From an uncultured Clostridia bacterium (GTDB lineage Bacteria; Bacillota; Clostridia; Christensenellales; CAG-314), in NCBI GenBank assembly GCA_937875645.1, contig CALLXO010000269.1, forward strand, positions 1 through 7,731: a DNA stretch of 7,731 bases. Reading direction: 5' to 3'. A program made the position numbers and the translations under genes. The notes under the pieces were generated by a model, which was not told where the DNA came from, searched no databases, and saw nothing but the letters and a program-made list of their open reading frames with translations. The number at the start of each line of letters is the position of its first letter. Position 1 is the stretch's first letter. Positions 7,686 through 7,731 of the stretch are shown piece after piece.

Positions 7686-7731
7686 AGTGGTCAGGTTAGA
7701 TGTCATAGCTCGGCGAGTGTTCAGGTTAGAT
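7686..7731. repeat. Two direct repeats of 16 bases at a 30-base period, running to the window edge
   Basis: AGTGGTCAGGTTAGAT (7686-7701) recurs as AGTGTTCAGGTTAGAT (7716-7731) with 15 of 16 bases identical. The 14 bases between the copies are unrelated to the repeat. The second copy ends exactly at the window edge, so the array may continue. It could be repeated binding sites at a transposon or integrative-element end, a dispersed intergenic repeat, or a short minisatellite. Two copies are too few to call CRISPR, and the spacer is too short. Confidence 0.55.

Noticed and set aside
7384..7686. 100-codon minus-strand open frame across the rlmD end and the tail
   Set aside because: It mostly mirrors rlmD on the opposite strand, has no recognisable motif, and overlaps a gene with all catalytic residues conserved.
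7633..7731. Open frame from ATG 7633 to the window edge (33 codons, beginning MKISLRGNK)
   Set aside because: No good ribosome binding site, no recognisable family, and the second half simply translates the 30-base-period repeat. It could be the start of a gene only if it continues well past the window.
7686..7731. CRISPR array
   Set aside because: Only two copies, a 16-base repeat unit and a 14-base spacer, all outside the usual CRISPR dimensions, and no cas gene in the window.

Overview
The window is a compact, AT-rich block of housekeeping genes. All five are on the + strand, almost without spacers, and read like one operon. The gene order (murB, PHP-domain phosphoesterase, whiA, dnaE), the murB subtype, the AGGAG-type ribosome binding sites and the low GC content point to a Firmicute of the class Clostridia, probably an uncultured or gut-type lineage. 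That placement is inferred from family knowledge and gene order, not from a marker gene.

Layout: (1) positions 1-929, murB, cut off at its 5' end by the window edge; the reading frame is open from base 3. (2) 892-1638, a PHP-domain metal-dependent phosphoesterase whose start lies inside murB. (3) 1663-2619, whiA, a sporulation/division-type DNA-binding protein with a degenerate homing-endonuclease fold. (4) 2636-6211, dnaE, the DNA polymerase III alpha subunit (PHP, polymerase, HhH, clamp-binding motif, OB fold). (5) 6213-7565, an rlmD/rlmCD-type 23S rRNA m5U methyltransferase starting at TTG one base after the dnaE stop. (6) 7566-7731, a 166-base tail with no convincing gene. It holds a weak terminator-like stem, a second perfect 6-bp hairpin, and two copies of a 16-base direct repeat, the second ending exactly at the window edge.

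The genes serve basic growth: cell-wall precursor synthesis (MurB), control of division or metabolism (WhiA), DNA replication (DnaE) and ribosome maturation (RlmD). The PHP protein is a conserved companion of unknown substrate. Several starts were chosen over longer open frames because a ribosome binding site fits the shorter start: 892 for PHP, 2636 for dnaE, 6213 for rlmD. MurB was extended upstream of an apparent TTG start because conserved family sequence precedes it.

I see no new defence, mobile or biosynthetic system inside the window. The points most worth a second look are the absence of rapZ and yvcK between the PHP gene and whiA, the repeat-bearing tail after rlmD (the 3' end of this gene is a recurrent insertion site for integrative elements), a lysine-rich insertion in the DnaE PHP domain, and the murB/PHP overlap.
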